In this document: positions 26,347 to 34,815 of the stretch, piece by piece
Position numbering within the stretch: the stretch's first letter is position 1
Layout: each line of letters begins with the position of its first letter
Origin: an uncultured Hyphomonas sp.
Lineage (GTDB): Bacteria; Pseudomonadota; Alphaproteobacteria; Caulobacterales; Hyphomonadaceae
Assembly: GCF_963678875.1 (NCBI RefSeq)
Contig: NZ_OY787456.1
Coordinates: 1,798,001-1,862,000, forward strand
DNA: 64,000 nt
Direction of reading: 5' to 3'
Notes under the pieces: generated by a model
The model's database searches: none
The model's input: the letters and a program-made list of their open reading frames with translations, nothing else
Told to the model about the DNA's origin: nothing
Made by a program: the position numbers and the translations under genes

Positions 26347-26810
26347 GCGATCAGAAGTTTCCGTTTGAAGTCACACGCGCGCGCCGGGCTGGTGCGCGCC
26401 TCGCCGCCGTGCAGGCGCTCTATGCAATGGAGCAAACCGGCAAGTCGGCGCGTGAAACCATTCGTGCCTTCATGGAAGACAAGCTTGGTATCGGCCCAAA
26501 TGAAGAGCCGGTGGAAGAGGCTGATCCGGATCTCTTCAAATCCATCGTCAATGGTGTTGTTGACAATCAGGCAACCATCGACAAGGCGATCCTGAAACGC
26601 CTTGCAACTGGCTGGAAACTGACCCGCCTTGATGCCACGATGCGCGCATTGCTCCGGGCCGGGGCTGGGGAGTTCATCGTGCACCAGCAACTCTCTCATT
26701 CCGTGATCATGGATGAGTATGTGTCTCTCGCGCACGACTTCTTCGAAGAGTCAGAGGCCAAATTTGCCAATGCCGTGCTCGACAATGTCGGGCAGGACCT
26801 GCGCGCTTAA
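26343..26810 (+). CDS. nusB: Transcription antitermination factor NusB
   Basis: 155-residue all-helical RNA-binding protein that joins the rRNA antitermination complex. RRAGARLAAVQALYAMEQTG and the C-terminal VIMDEYVSLAHDFFEE are characteristic. Translation appears to start at a TTG inside TTGA at the ribH stop, so it is coupled to ribH. It ends in a TTAA stop overlap with the convergent epoxide hydrolase gene. Confidence 0.95.
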   Translation: MSDQKFPFEVTRARRAGARLAAVQALYAMEQTGKSARETIRAFMEDKLGIGPNEEPVEEADPDLFKSIVNGVVDNQATIDKAILKRLATGWKLTRLDATMRALLRAGAGEFIVHQQLSHSVIMDEYVSLAHDFFEESEAKFANAVLDNVGQDLRA

Positions 26811-27976
26811 TCGAGCTCGCGCGCCCAGCTCCTGACTTCGTCGACGAACAGCGTGGGCTTTTCCATCGCGGCGAAGTGTCCGCCTTTCGGCATGTCGCGC
26901 CAGTGGACCAGATTGTAGGCCCGTTCGACCCAGCTTTGCGGCGGTGCGGTATAGATCTTTTCCCCCGGGAAGTTTGCGAACCCGGTCGGTGTCTCGCAGC
27001 GGACGCCTTCGGGCAGCTGTACGCCGCCTTCCTGGAAGAGGGCGTTATAATACCAGACGCTGGTCGCGATCGCATCATTGACGAGGTAGAGCATCACATT
27101 CGTCAGCAGCTGGTCTCGCGTGTAGACGGAGTAAAGATTGCCGTCGCGCAGATCAGACCAGCCGTGGAATTTTTCGATGATCCAGGCTGCGGTTCCGACA
27201 GGTGAATCCATCAGCGCCATGGCCAGCGTTTGCGGTTTTGTTGCCTGCTCCATGAAGTAGGCGCCTTCAGCCTGCATCGCGCCTTGCATGTGGGTGAGCC
27301 AGTTTCCTTCTTCCTCCGTGGCCGGAGTGGGCGGTGTCGGTCGAAAGCCGATCATGTTGAGATGAATGGCCCGGCAGCCGCCTTTCTTGTCGTGGGTGCC
27401 ATGGTTCATGCCCAGCCATGAGGTGACGAGCCCGCCCCAGTCGCCTCCCTGAGCGAGATAGGTTTTGTAGCCCAGCACATCGCGCATCAGTTCGTCCCAC
27501 AGCGCCGCAGTTGCTTTTTGGCCCATCGGAGAGGCCGGCTTTTCTGAAAAGGCATAGCCCGGCAGGCTGGGAATGACGATGTCGAACGCATCCGCCGGGT
27601 CACCACCGTGGCGTGACGGAAAGGCCAGGGGTTCGATCGCATCCCAGAACTCAAAGAACGAGCCAGGCCAGCCGTGGGTCAGCAATAGCGGGCGCTTGCC
27701 TTCGGCTTCACCGACGACGTGTACGAAGTGGATTTCCATGCCACCCACATCGGCCTTGAAGCTCGGAAATTTGTTGAGGAGATCTTCCTGCGCGCGCCAG
27801 TCATAGTCGTTCAGCCAGTATTTGCAGAGCTCCTGCAGGACCGGTGTCGACATGCCGTAGGCAAAACCCTGTTCATTCTCGGGTGCCGGGAACCAGCGGT
27901 AAGCAGCTACGCGTTCACGGATGGCGGCGAGTTTCGCATCGGAAATGGAAATGTCGAACGGGCGTACCTGGCTCAT
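26807..27976 (-). CDS. Epoxide hydrolase, microsomal (EHN-domain) type
   Basis: 389 residues. The N-terminal EHN lid region (VRPFDISISDAKLAAIRERV, then LNDYDWRAQEDLLNKFP) precedes an alpha/beta hydrolase fold. HGWPGS forms the oxyanion hole, D in GGDWGG is the nucleophile, and H in PKGGHFAAME the base. It hydrolyses epoxides to diols; the physiological substrate is unknown. No signal peptide is seen. It may relate to the CYP153 hydroxylase 7 kb away only in the general sense of hydrophobic substrate metabolism. Confidence 0.92.
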   Translation of the reverse strand: MSQVRPFDISISDAKLAAIRERVAAYRWFPAPENEQGFAYGMSTPVLQELCKYWLNDYDWRAQEDLLNKFPSFKADVGGMEIHFVHVVGEAEGKRPLLLTHGWPGSFFEFWDAIEPLAFPSRHGGDPADAFDIVIPSLPGYAFSEKPASPMGQKATAALWDELMRDVLGYKTYLAQGGDWGGLVTSWLGMNHGTHDKKGGCRAIHLNMIGFRPTPPTPATEEEGNWLTHMQGAMQAEGAYFMEQATKPQTLAMALMDSPVGTAAWIIEKFHGWSDLRDGNLYSVYTRDQLLTNVMLYLVNDAIATSVWYYNALFQEGGVQLPEGVRCETPTGFANFPGEKIYTAPPQSWVERAYNLVHWRDMPKGGHFAAMEKPTLFVDEVRSWARELD

Positions 27977-28040
27977 GAGCGTCCTCCTGCAAGGCGGACC
28001 CTAACGTGAAGGCTCAACCGGCGCGAGCGGTGACCCGGCG

Positions 28041-28382
28041 TCAGATTGAAAAGCTGGTTCCGCAGCCGCAGGCAGCCGTGGCGTTCGGATTGTTGATCCT
28101 GAACGCCGCTCCGATCAGTTCGGTCGAGAAATCGATTTCGGAGCCGCCAAGGAATTCGAGGCTCATTTCGTCGATAAGGACCTTCGCCCCATCGCGCTCG
28201 ACGAGGAGGTCGTCAGAATTCGCCTCTGAGGCGAAATCGAACTTGTAGGAGAAACCGGAACAGCCGCCGCCTTCGACAGAGACGCGCAGATAGTCTGCAC
28301 CGTCCTGTTTGGCCAGAATCGCATTAATGCGCTTGGCAGCCGAAGCGGTAAGGCTCACATCAGGGGCAGTTGTCGTGCTCAT
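28041..28382 (-). CDS. erpA: A-type iron-sulfur cluster insertion protein
   Basis: 113 residues with the three cluster-carrying cysteines in GGGCSGFSY and CGCGTSF. It delivers Fe-S clusters to apo-targets such as IspG, and here possibly LipA and Nth, encoded in the window. The ErpA versus IscA distinction is by overall similarity. It is divergent from dgt with only 27 bp between start codons. Confidence 0.9.
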   Translation of the reverse strand: MSTTTAPDVSLTASAAKRINAILAKQDGADYLRVSVEGGGCSGFSYKFDFASEANSDDLLVERDGAKVLIDEMSLEFLGGSEIDFSTELIGAAFRINNPNATAACGCGTSFSI

Positions 28383-28386
28383 GGCT

Positions 28387-28394
28387 TATAAATA
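28387..28394. promoter_or_regulatory. AT-rich -10-like element between erpA and dgt
   Basis: TATAAATA lies in the 27-bp gap between the two divergent start codons. It can be read as a -10 box in either direction. If used for erpA it would give an almost leaderless mRNA. No convincing -35 element was found. Confidence 0.3.
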
Positions 28395-28409
28395 GGGACG
28401 TTTGGACCA

Positions 28410-29582
28410 ATGGAAAAGAGAGCGGTGTATGCAACACGCCATGAAGACAGCCGAGGCCGCTATTATGACGAGGCCCCGTCTGCCACGCGCACGCCGTTTC
28501 AGCGCGACCGTGACCGCATCATCCACTCCACCGCATTCCGCCGCCTGAAGCAGAAAACTCAGGTCTTCGTGGCCCATGAGGGCGACCATTTCCGCACGCG
28601 CCTGACCCATTCGCTGGAAGTGGCGCAGATCGCAAGAAGTATTGCCCGCACACTGGGACTGGATGAAGACCTCGCAGAGGCCATGGCGCTGGCGCATGAC
28701 ATCGGCCATCCGCCTTTCGGTCATGCCGGGGAAGACCAGTTGGATGCCTGCATGGAGCCATTTGACGGCTTCGATCACAACGCTCAGACCCTGCGTGTGG
28801 TCACCCGGCTTGAGGTGAGGTACCCGAATTTCGATGGTCTGAATCTGACCTGGGAAATGCTGGAAGGGCTGGTGAAGCACAACGGCCCGCTGATCGACGC
28901 CGATACCGGCGTGGCGGACCTGCCAGCGGCCTTCCGCGAGTTCTCCCGCATCGAGGACCTCGAGCTGGACCAGTTCGCGGGGCCGGAAGCTCAGGTTGCA
29001 GCGCTCTCGGACGACATCGCCTACAACAATCATGACATCGACGACGGTATTGCAGCAGGCCTGTTCACGATCCAGGAGCTCATGGAGCTGCCGATCGTCG
29101 GGGATGTTTTCCGTGGCGTTAAGCTTGAATACCCGCATCTGACGGACCGGATGGTGACCTATGAGGCTGTACGCCAGCTGATTGGCATCTGGATCAATGA
29201 CCTCGTCGATGAAACCCGGCGCCGTGTGAAGCGCCTGCAGCCCGCCAGCGCAGCGGAAGTCCGCGCGCTGGGTGAGCCGTTGGTGGGCTTCAGCGACGAA
29301 CTCGCCGACAAGCAGAGAGCGCTCCGGGCCTTCCTGTTTGAGCGGATGTACAAGCACTACAAGGTGAACCGGATGCGATCCAAAGCGAAGCGCATCCTCG
29401 CCGAACTGTTCGAAGGCTTCACTGTCGAGCCCCAGACCCTGCCTTCACCGTGGCGGGAAGATGCGACACAAGCCGACACGTTCCGCAGGGCGCGCATCGT
29501 TTGCGACTACATTGCCGGCATGACGGATGGCTACGCCATCGAGGAACATAGGCGCCTCTGCGATCTCACCCGTCTGGGATAA
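28410..29582 (+). CDS. dgt: dGTPase-like HD-domain triphosphohydrolase
   Basis: 390 residues; the HD superfamily metal site is intact (RTRLTHSLEVAQ, ALAHDIGHPPFGHAGE, DDIAYNNHDIDDG). N-terminal TPFQRDRDRIIHSTAFRRLK is the family hallmark. It cleaves dGTP (or dNTPs) to nucleoside and triphosphate. In related genomes argS follows; here a 130-bp gap and the SPOR gene follow instead. Confidence 0.94.
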   Translation: MEKRAVYATRHEDSRGRYYDEAPSATRTPFQRDRDRIIHSTAFRRLKQKTQVFVAHEGDHFRTRLTHSLEVAQIARSIARTLGLDEDLAEAMALAHDIGHPPFGHAGEDQLDACMEPFDGFDHNAQTLRVVTRLEVRYPNFDGLNLTWEMLEGLVKHNGPLIDADTGVADLPAAFREFSRIEDLELDQFAGPEAQVAALSDDIAYNNHDIDDGIAAGLFTIQELMELPIVGDVFRGVKLEYPHLTDRMVTYEAVRQLIGIWINDLVDETRRRVKRLQPASAAEVRALGEPLVGFSDELADKQRALRAFLFERMYKHYKVNRMRSKAKRILAELFEGFTVEPQTLPSPWREDATQADTFRRARIVCDYIAGMTDGYAIEEHRRLCDLTRLG

Positions 29583-29712
29583 AAGTCGCAAACTGCTGCA
29601 GGAACTGGGGAAATCCCCATAATCGCCGGCCTTTGGCGCGGTCCTGTTCAATTGCCGTTAACGAAGCGGCCCTAAAAATTAACCTCAGTAAGCAGGATTG
29701 AAGGGACGTTTC

Positions 29713-30540
29713 ATGAGTCGCTACCGTTACGGCGCCGATGAGGCTTCACCATTCGAAGATGATTATCGCGGGTTTGACATCCGCGATGACGAAACAGCGC
29801 GCGGGCCGCTGATCCTGGCGCTCGCGATCGGCGTGCTGCTGGTGTTCGGCGCCGTTGTCTGGAACACCTACCGTCAGGGCGTTCGTTCGAACGGCGCTGG
29901 TCTCCCCAGCGTGATTGCGGATGCCCAGCCTTACAAGCGCGTTCCGGATGAGCGGGGTGGGCTGGAAGTGCGCGACACTGACAAGCGTTTCTACGACCAG
30001 ATGGACGCGTCAGAGCGCGTGCCAGACCTCGCCAATCTCGACAATGGCGATGGATCGGACATGTTGCAGGGCGGCCCCCCAATCGATTTGCGGCCCAATG
30101 ACGAGGAGATGGATGGCAGCGATCCGGACAATGGTATGCCGAATTCTGTTGCCGACGATGTCGCGGAACTCGCGGACCTCAGCCGCCCAGACCGGGGAAT
30201 CGATTCTGAACCGCTTACGCCGATGCCGGTGACCCGTGCACCGCCGCCTCCGCCGAGGGACATGTCGCCTCAGTTCGCATTCAGTGAGGGCGGGCAGTAT
30301 CTGGTGCAGGTCGCCGCTTTCCGCACGGAAGACGCTGCAGAGGCGGCGTGGCGCAAATCCGCTGCGGCTCATCCGGAACTCTATCGCGGTGCTGGAAAAC
30401 GCATCCAGCGGGCAGATCTGGGCGCCAAGGGTGTGTTCTACCGCTTGCGTGTCGGCGGCTTTAGCCAAAAAACGGAAGCGGACGCCTTCTGCGATGCGCT
30501 GAAGGCACAAGGCGACAACTGTATTGTGGTGACCGGATAG
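29713..30540 (+). CDS. SPOR domain protein, inner-membrane anchored
   Basis: 275 residues from ATG 29713 (GGGA 8 nt upstream; an in-frame TTG at 29698 is less likely). A cytosolic acidic N-terminus is followed by one membrane helix (LILALAIGVLLVFGAVVW), a Pro/Asp-rich periplasmic linker and a C-terminal SPOR domain (YLVQVAAFRTEDAAEAAW to FCDALKAQGDNCIVV). SPOR domains bind denuded septal peptidoglycan, so a role in division is likely. Its stop overlaps the nagZ start. Confidence 0.9.
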   Translation: MSRYRYGADEASPFEDDYRGFDIRDDETARGPLILALAIGVLLVFGAVVWNTYRQGVRSNGAGLPSVIADAQPYKRVPDERGGLEVRDTDKRFYDQMDASERVPDLANLDNGDGSDMLQGGPPIDLRPNDEEMDGSDPDNGMPNSVADDVAELADLSRPDRGIDSEPLTPMPVTRAPPPPPRDMSPQFAFSEGGQYLVQVAAFRTEDAAEAAWRKSAAAHPELYRGAGKRIQRADLGAKGVFYRLRVGGFSQKTEADAFCDALKAQGDNCIVVTG

Positions 30541-31577
30541 TGGCTAAGGCCTGTATCCTCAGCGTTTCAGGCCCCGTCCTGACACCCGGCGAGGCGGACC
30601 TGTTCAGGGTGCAGAACCCGTGGGGCGTGATTCTTATGGGCCGGTCCTGCGTGTCGCGGGATCAGGTGCGCCGCCTGGTGGCCGACATCTGGGATGCAAC
30701 AGGCCGGGAAACACTGATCTTCATCGACCAGGAGGGCGGCCGCGTCGCCCGTCTTAAGGCGCCGGAATGGCCGCTGTTCCCTCGTGGTGCGGATTATGCG
30801 GCGATCTACGAAAAAGATGCGGAGCTGGGCCGTGAGGCATGCTGGCTGGGCCACCGGCTGATCGCATCCGAACTTGCCAGCCTGTCCATTCATGCGGATT
30901 GCTCACCTGTCGTGGACCTGCCTGTCCCCGGGGCACATGACGTGATTGGAGACCGGGCATTCGGAACGGAGCCAACTCAGGCTGCAGATCTCGCCAAAGC
31001 GGCGATTGCCGGTCTGCATGCCGGCGGGGTCGCGAGCGTGATCAAGCACATACCGGGGCATGGCCGGTCCATGGCGGATAGCCATCTTGAGCTGCCTCGC
31101 GTGACCGCGGGAGACAATGAGCTGTCGAAGGACTTCGAAGCCTTTACCCGTGTGGCTGATGCGCCGATGGCGATGACGGCCCATATCGCCTACGAGGGCT
31201 ATGATCCAGGCAAGGCGGCGACGGTGTCCCGCTACATGATTCAGGAGATCATACGGGCCCGAATCGGGTTTGATGGTCTCCTGATGACCGATGATCTGGG
31301 GATGAGGGCACTTGGCGGCAGCCTCGCCGATCGCGCACACGCGTCGATCGCGGCAGGCTGTGATGTGCTGCTGCATTGTTCAGGCTTCCTGAAGGATCCC
31401 GCAGAAATCCTCGCTGAAATGACGGAAGTTGCTGAAGCGGCCCCGGTATTGGCGGGACGGGCGGCCGAGCGCGCCGCGGCCGCTGATTCGATCGCAAAGC
31501 AGGCCGTCCCCATCGAGCCGGCAAAAGCCTGGCAACGGTTCCACGAACTGTTTCCGAACGCGGGGGCAGGCGCATGA
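30540..31577 (+). CDS. nagZ: Beta-N-acetylhexosaminidase NagZ
   Basis: Family 3 glycosidase of cytosolic peptidoglycan recycling, 345 residues. DQEGGRVARLK, VGDRAFG-like IGDRAFGTEP and the catalytic His loop KHIPGHGRSMADSHLELP are present, as is the DDLGM nucleophile region. It starts with GTG at 30540, overlapping the previous TAG stop by one base. Linked to the peptidoglycan-binding SPOR gene. Confidence 0.95.
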   Translation: MAKACILSVSGPVLTPGEADLFRVQNPWGVILMGRSCVSRDQVRRLVADIWDATGRETLIFIDQEGGRVARLKAPEWPLFPRGADYAAIYEKDAELGREACWLGHRLIASELASLSIHADCSPVVDLPVPGAHDVIGDRAFGTEPTQAADLAKAAIAGLHAGGVASVIKHIPGHGRSMADSHLELPRVTAGDNELSKDFEAFTRVADAPMAMTAHIAYEGYDPGKAATVSRYMIQEIIRARIGFDGLLMTDDLGMRALGGSLADRAHASIAAGCDVLLHCSGFLKDPAEILAEMTEVAEAAPVLAGRAAERAAAADSIAKQAVPIEPAKAWQRFHELFPNAGAGA

Positions 31578-32407
31578 GTTCCGATTCCGTCACCATGGAA
31601 ACGCTCTCTTCCGACATGGAAGAGGCCGATCTCCAGGACATCTTCCGCGTCGATGTTGGTGGCTATGAGGGGCCGCTGCACTTGCTGCTGGAGCTCGCCC
31701 GCCGCCAGAAAGTGGATCTGCTGCATCTCTCCATGCTGGACCTGGCGGAGCAGTACCTTGTCTTTATCGAAGACGCGAAGAAACGCCGGATGGACCTCGC
31801 GGCGGACTACCTGCTGATGGCGTCCTGGCTGGCGTTCATGAAGTCGCGGCTCCTTCTGCCGAAGCCGGAGAAGCTGGAAGAGGACGAGCCGACCGGCGAA
31901 GAGATGGCGGCACGCCTTGCATTCCGCCTGAAGCGGCTCGACGCCATGCGCGATGCAGTGAAGGAACTGCAGAACGGCCCCATCCTCGACAATGTCGTTT
32001 TCCTGCGCGGCATGCCGGAACAGCCGAAGGTGATCCGCCATACGGAATGGAACGCCAGCCTTTACGAGCTGACGCAGGCCGTTGGTACGATTCGCGATCG
32101 CAAGGAGAAAGAGCGTCCACACGTGATCGAACAGCAGATGGTCCTGCCGCTGGAATTGGCACGTACAACGCTCCGTCAGCTCCGCGGACAGTTGGCGCAG
32201 TGGTCTTCGCTTGACGAAATAAGCCTGACCATGACGGATGTGGACCCGGAGCTGCCAACTAGGTCTGTGACGGCGAGCGTATTCTCCGCGGCACTGGAAC
32301 TTGTGCGCGATGGCGAGGTCGATGTCCGGCAGGACACCCATTTTGCGCCGCTGTATTTGCGCAATGCGCAAACTCACCCGCAAGGGGGCAGCCATGCAGA
32401 TGTTTGA
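31574..32407 (+). CDS. scpA: Segregation and condensation protein A
   Basis: Kleisin partner of SMC in chromosome condensation, 277 residues. YEGPLHLLLELARRQKVDLL at the N-terminus, the ADYLLMASWLAFMKSRLLLP helix and a winged-helix C-terminus are typical. The start ATG overlaps the nagZ stop (ATGA). Confidence 0.95.
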   Translation: MSSDSVTMETLSSDMEEADLQDIFRVDVGGYEGPLHLLLELARRQKVDLLHLSMLDLAEQYLVFIEDAKKRRMDLAADYLLMASWLAFMKSRLLLPKPEKLEEDEPTGEEMAARLAFRLKRLDAMRDAVKELQNGPILDNVVFLRGMPEQPKVIRHTEWNASLYELTQAVGTIRDRKEKERPHVIEQQMVLPLELARTTLRQLRGQLAQWSSLDEISLTMTDVDPELPTRSVTASVFSAALELVRDGEVDVRQDTHFAPLYLRNAQTHPQGGSHADV

Positions 32408-33416
32408 GAAGATTGAAATGAACGACGAAACGCCAGCCGAAAAGAAACCGAGCGCGGTCACGCAGCTCGCGCTGGCTTTCCGCCGGTCCGAAGAAGCGCT
32501 GCACGAGGACATGAATGAGGCGCTGGCCGAAGCCGTGCGCCGGGCGGAAGCGGTCCTGTTTGCCGCTGGTGAGCCTATGTCAGCAACACAGATCGCCGAG
32601 ATACTGCCGCACGGCGTGGAAGCTGCCGAAGTGCTGATGACCCTGCGGGCACTCTACGTGAATCGCGGCGTGAACCTCGTAGAGGTGGCGGGTAAGTGGC
32701 GATTCCAGACTGCGCAGGACCTGTCCTACCTGTTCGTGGAAGAACGTCAGGTCCAGAAGAAGCTCAGCCAGGCCGCCCTCGAGACGCTGGCGATTATTGC
32801 CTATGGCCAACCGGTAACGCGGGCTGAAATCGAAGCCGTGCGTGGTGTGGCGGTTTCCAAAGCCGTGCTCGACACGCTGATGGAAACCGGGTGGATCAAG
32901 ATCAAGGGGCGCCGAAAGACGCCTGGCCAGCCGCTTACCTACGGCACGACCGATGCGTTCCTCGAGCATTTCGGCCTAGAAAGTCTGAGTACATTGCCGG
33001 GCAAGGCAGACCTCGAGGCGGAAGGCTTGTTGTCTGACGTCATTCCGGATGGCTTCCAGATGCCGGATGAAGAAGCCCTCAGTGAGGAGGAGCTGCTGGT
33101 CGATGCCGGTGGCGATACGGAAGAGATCGAATCTTTCGTCACTGACTTCATGGACGATGCTCCGGATGAAGAGGAAGCGGAGGCGGATGCCGAAACATTG
33201 CCTGCGCCGGAAGACATCGTGGATGATGTCAATGCGGACACGGATGACGAAGAAGATGAAGGTATCAGCGTGTTTGCCTACACGCGCGCGCCTGTCCGGT
33301 CGGTCGCAGACGAGGAAGAGTTTGACCGCGATGATATCAAGGCGGCTGTCATGCGCCTCCGCAAGGAAGAGCGGACGCCAGAGCAACCCATTTCAGAGTG
33401 GAATGACGACGAATAG
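32394..33416 (+). CDS. scpB: Segregation and condensation protein B with long acidic tail
   Basis: 340 residues from ATG 32394, preceded by AAGGGGG. Two winged-helix domains occupy about 40-215 (AVLFAAGEPMSATQIAEIL; LAIIAYGQPVTRAEIEAVRG; TYGTTDAFLEHFGLESLSTL). The remaining 110 or so residues are highly acidic (runs of Asp/Glu), beyond the usual 200-240-residue family length. It overlaps the end of scpA by 14 nt. The tatABC genes that often follow in relatives are not here. Confidence 0.92.
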   Translation: MQMFEKIEMNDETPAEKKPSAVTQLALAFRRSEEALHEDMNEALAEAVRRAEAVLFAAGEPMSATQIAEILPHGVEAAEVLMTLRALYVNRGVNLVEVAGKWRFQTAQDLSYLFVEERQVQKKLSQAALETLAIIAYGQPVTRAEIEAVRGVAVSKAVLDTLMETGWIKIKGRRKTPGQPLTYGTTDAFLEHFGLESLSTLPGKADLEAEGLLSDVIPDGFQMPDEEALSEEELLVDAGGDTEEIESFVTDFMDDAPDEEEAEADAETLPAPEDIVDDVNADTDDEEDEGISVFAYTRAPVRSVADEEEFDRDDIKAAVMRLRKEERTPEQPISEWNDDE

Positions 33417-33419
33417 GTG

Positions 33420-34022
33420 TTAGCCGGTTGTTTCAAAGCGGAAGCGACGTTCGTCGTCGAACGTTCCAAGTATATCTTCTTCCTGAGTGCCGCCGCCGAT
33501 ATTATGAATCACATACGGGTGACCGGCGGAAGTCCGTTTGTCCGAAACGATCCCGATGTGAGGCAGGCGTCCGCCTAACCGCATCGTGTACAGATCACCA
33601 GGCCGCCAACCGTCTAGCGTGGTGGGTAAGGGCAGATCAGCGCCTTGCCGTTCGAAGTAGCGCTCAAGGTTCGGGACGCGCCGGTGGTCGATGTTCCTGT
33701 CGGGGCGGCTGAGCCCCCAGATGTCCGGATAGTCTGCAAACGCCGTTCTCATGTCCTCATGGACGAGTTTTTGCAAATCGACATCATAAGCATCGCGATA
33801 GGCGCGGATTATGACGTCGGTACAGACACCGGTCGAACGGTCGACATCCCCCATGGGGTAGCTGAGCCTGACATAGGCTGCATCATAGGTACGCGTCACA
33901 CCGATTTGTTCGCGAGCGGCTTTTGAAAGCCGCGCTGCAAATGGCAGCGACCGCTCACCGAAAGTTTCCGGCAAGAGCGGTAAGGCCACAATTGAGGCGA
34001 GCATGGACCGGCGCGTCTGCAT
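33420..34022 (-). CDS. DUF1287 family protein, exported
   Basis: 200 residues with an N-terminal export signal (MQTRRSMLASIVALPLLP, an RR pair that may be Tat-like). The DUF1287 core shows GVCTDVIIRAYRDA, SRPDRNIDHRRVPNL, then HIGIVSDK and VIHNIGGG. The Cys and His pattern resembles NlpC/P60-type amidases, so a cell-wall hydrolase role is possible but unproven. It is convergent with scpB at a 3-bp gap. Confidence 0.85.
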   Translation of the reverse strand: MQTRRSMLASIVALPLLPETFGERSLPFAARLSKAAREQIGVTRTYDAAYVRLSYPMGDVDRSTGVCTDVIIRAYRDAYDVDLQKLVHEDMRTAFADYPDIWGLSRPDRNIDHRRVPNLERYFERQGADLPLPTTLDGWRPGDLYTMRLGGRLPHIGIVSDKRTSAGHPYVIHNIGGGTQEEDILGTFDDERRFRFETTG

Positions 34023-34065
34023 GCGCCGATCAGATCATTCAGTTCCGGCAGGATTGCGGCGGAAT

Positions 34066-34737
34066 CTAGAAACCGTGGAACTCGGCGATTTCGTCGATGT
34101 CCGCGCGCTCGGCCCGCAGTGAATTGACCGGGTGGGATTTGTCAGGCTTGCCAACGGCAATACCGCACCAGATCATCTCGGTTGGAGCGAGATTGAAGTG
34201 CTCCTTCAGGGCAGGGCGCAGGACGCCCCAGCACTCCTGGAAACAAGTGCCCCAGCCACGCTCCTCTGCGAGCAGGGCGAGGGTTTGCAGGTACATGCCA
34301 GCATGACCCCATTGGCCGTGGCCCATGCGTTCGTCGATAACGATGAAAAGGGCAAGCGGCGCGCCAAAGAAGCGGAAATTGTTGGCGAACCAGGCGAGGC
34401 GGGCCGCGCGGTCTTCCCGCGGAATGGCGAGCGCTTCGTACATCATTTCGCCAACGCGGCGGCGGCGGGCTTCGTAAGGCTCCCAAAGGTCTTTCGGGTA
34501 GATCGGCCGGTCTGTCTTCTGGCCTCGCGGATCTGCGGCAAGGATCGGAGCTGCCATGGCGATCACGTCATCCTTGGCCTGTCCGGTTACCGCGATCGTG
34601 CGCCAGGGCTGGACGTTGCCACCGGACGGCGCGCGCTGTGCCTGGGTCAGCCATTCGCGGACTTCGGACTCGGAAAGCGCGTCGGGCAGGAAGGCCCGGG
34701 TGGAGATGCGCTGGTCGACTGCTTTGGAAACGTCCAT
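34066..34737 (-). CDS. Nitroreductase family flavoprotein
   Basis: 223 residues of the FMN-dependent nitroreductase fold: RISTRAFLPDALSESEV, the FMN-binding RAPSGGNVQPW and the C-terminal MIWCGIAVGKPD. Substrates are unknown. Its Shine-Dalgarno GGAGG lies within the stem of the upstream terminator, 7 nt before the ATG. Confidence 0.93.
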   Translation of the reverse strand: MDVSKAVDQRISTRAFLPDALSESEVREWLTQAQRAPSGGNVQPWRTIAVTGQAKDDVIAMAAPILAADPRGQKTDRPIYPKDLWEPYEARRRRVGEMMYEALAIPREDRAARLAWFANNFRFFGAPLALFIVIDERMGHGQWGHAGMYLQTLALLAEERGWGTCFQECWGVLRPALKEHFNLAPTEMIWCGIAVGKPDKSHPVNSLRAERADIDEIAEFHGF

Positions 34738-34770
34738 GAAAAAACCTCCCGTCAGGATCTGACGGGAGGT
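34738..34770 (-). terminator. Rho-independent terminator of the CYP153 gene overlapping the nitroreductase RBS
   Basis: A perfect 11-bp stem (34744-34754 and 34760-34770) with a 5-nt loop is followed on the minus strand by six T, then C and the nitroreductase ATG. The terminator lies 46 bp after the P450 stop. The distal stem arm contains GGGAGG, the only ribosome binding site for the next gene. Confidence 0.88.
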
Positions 34771-34815
34771 CTAACGGCTTGTCGCCGGGTCAGCCAACAG
34801 GCTTCTGGCCCGGTC

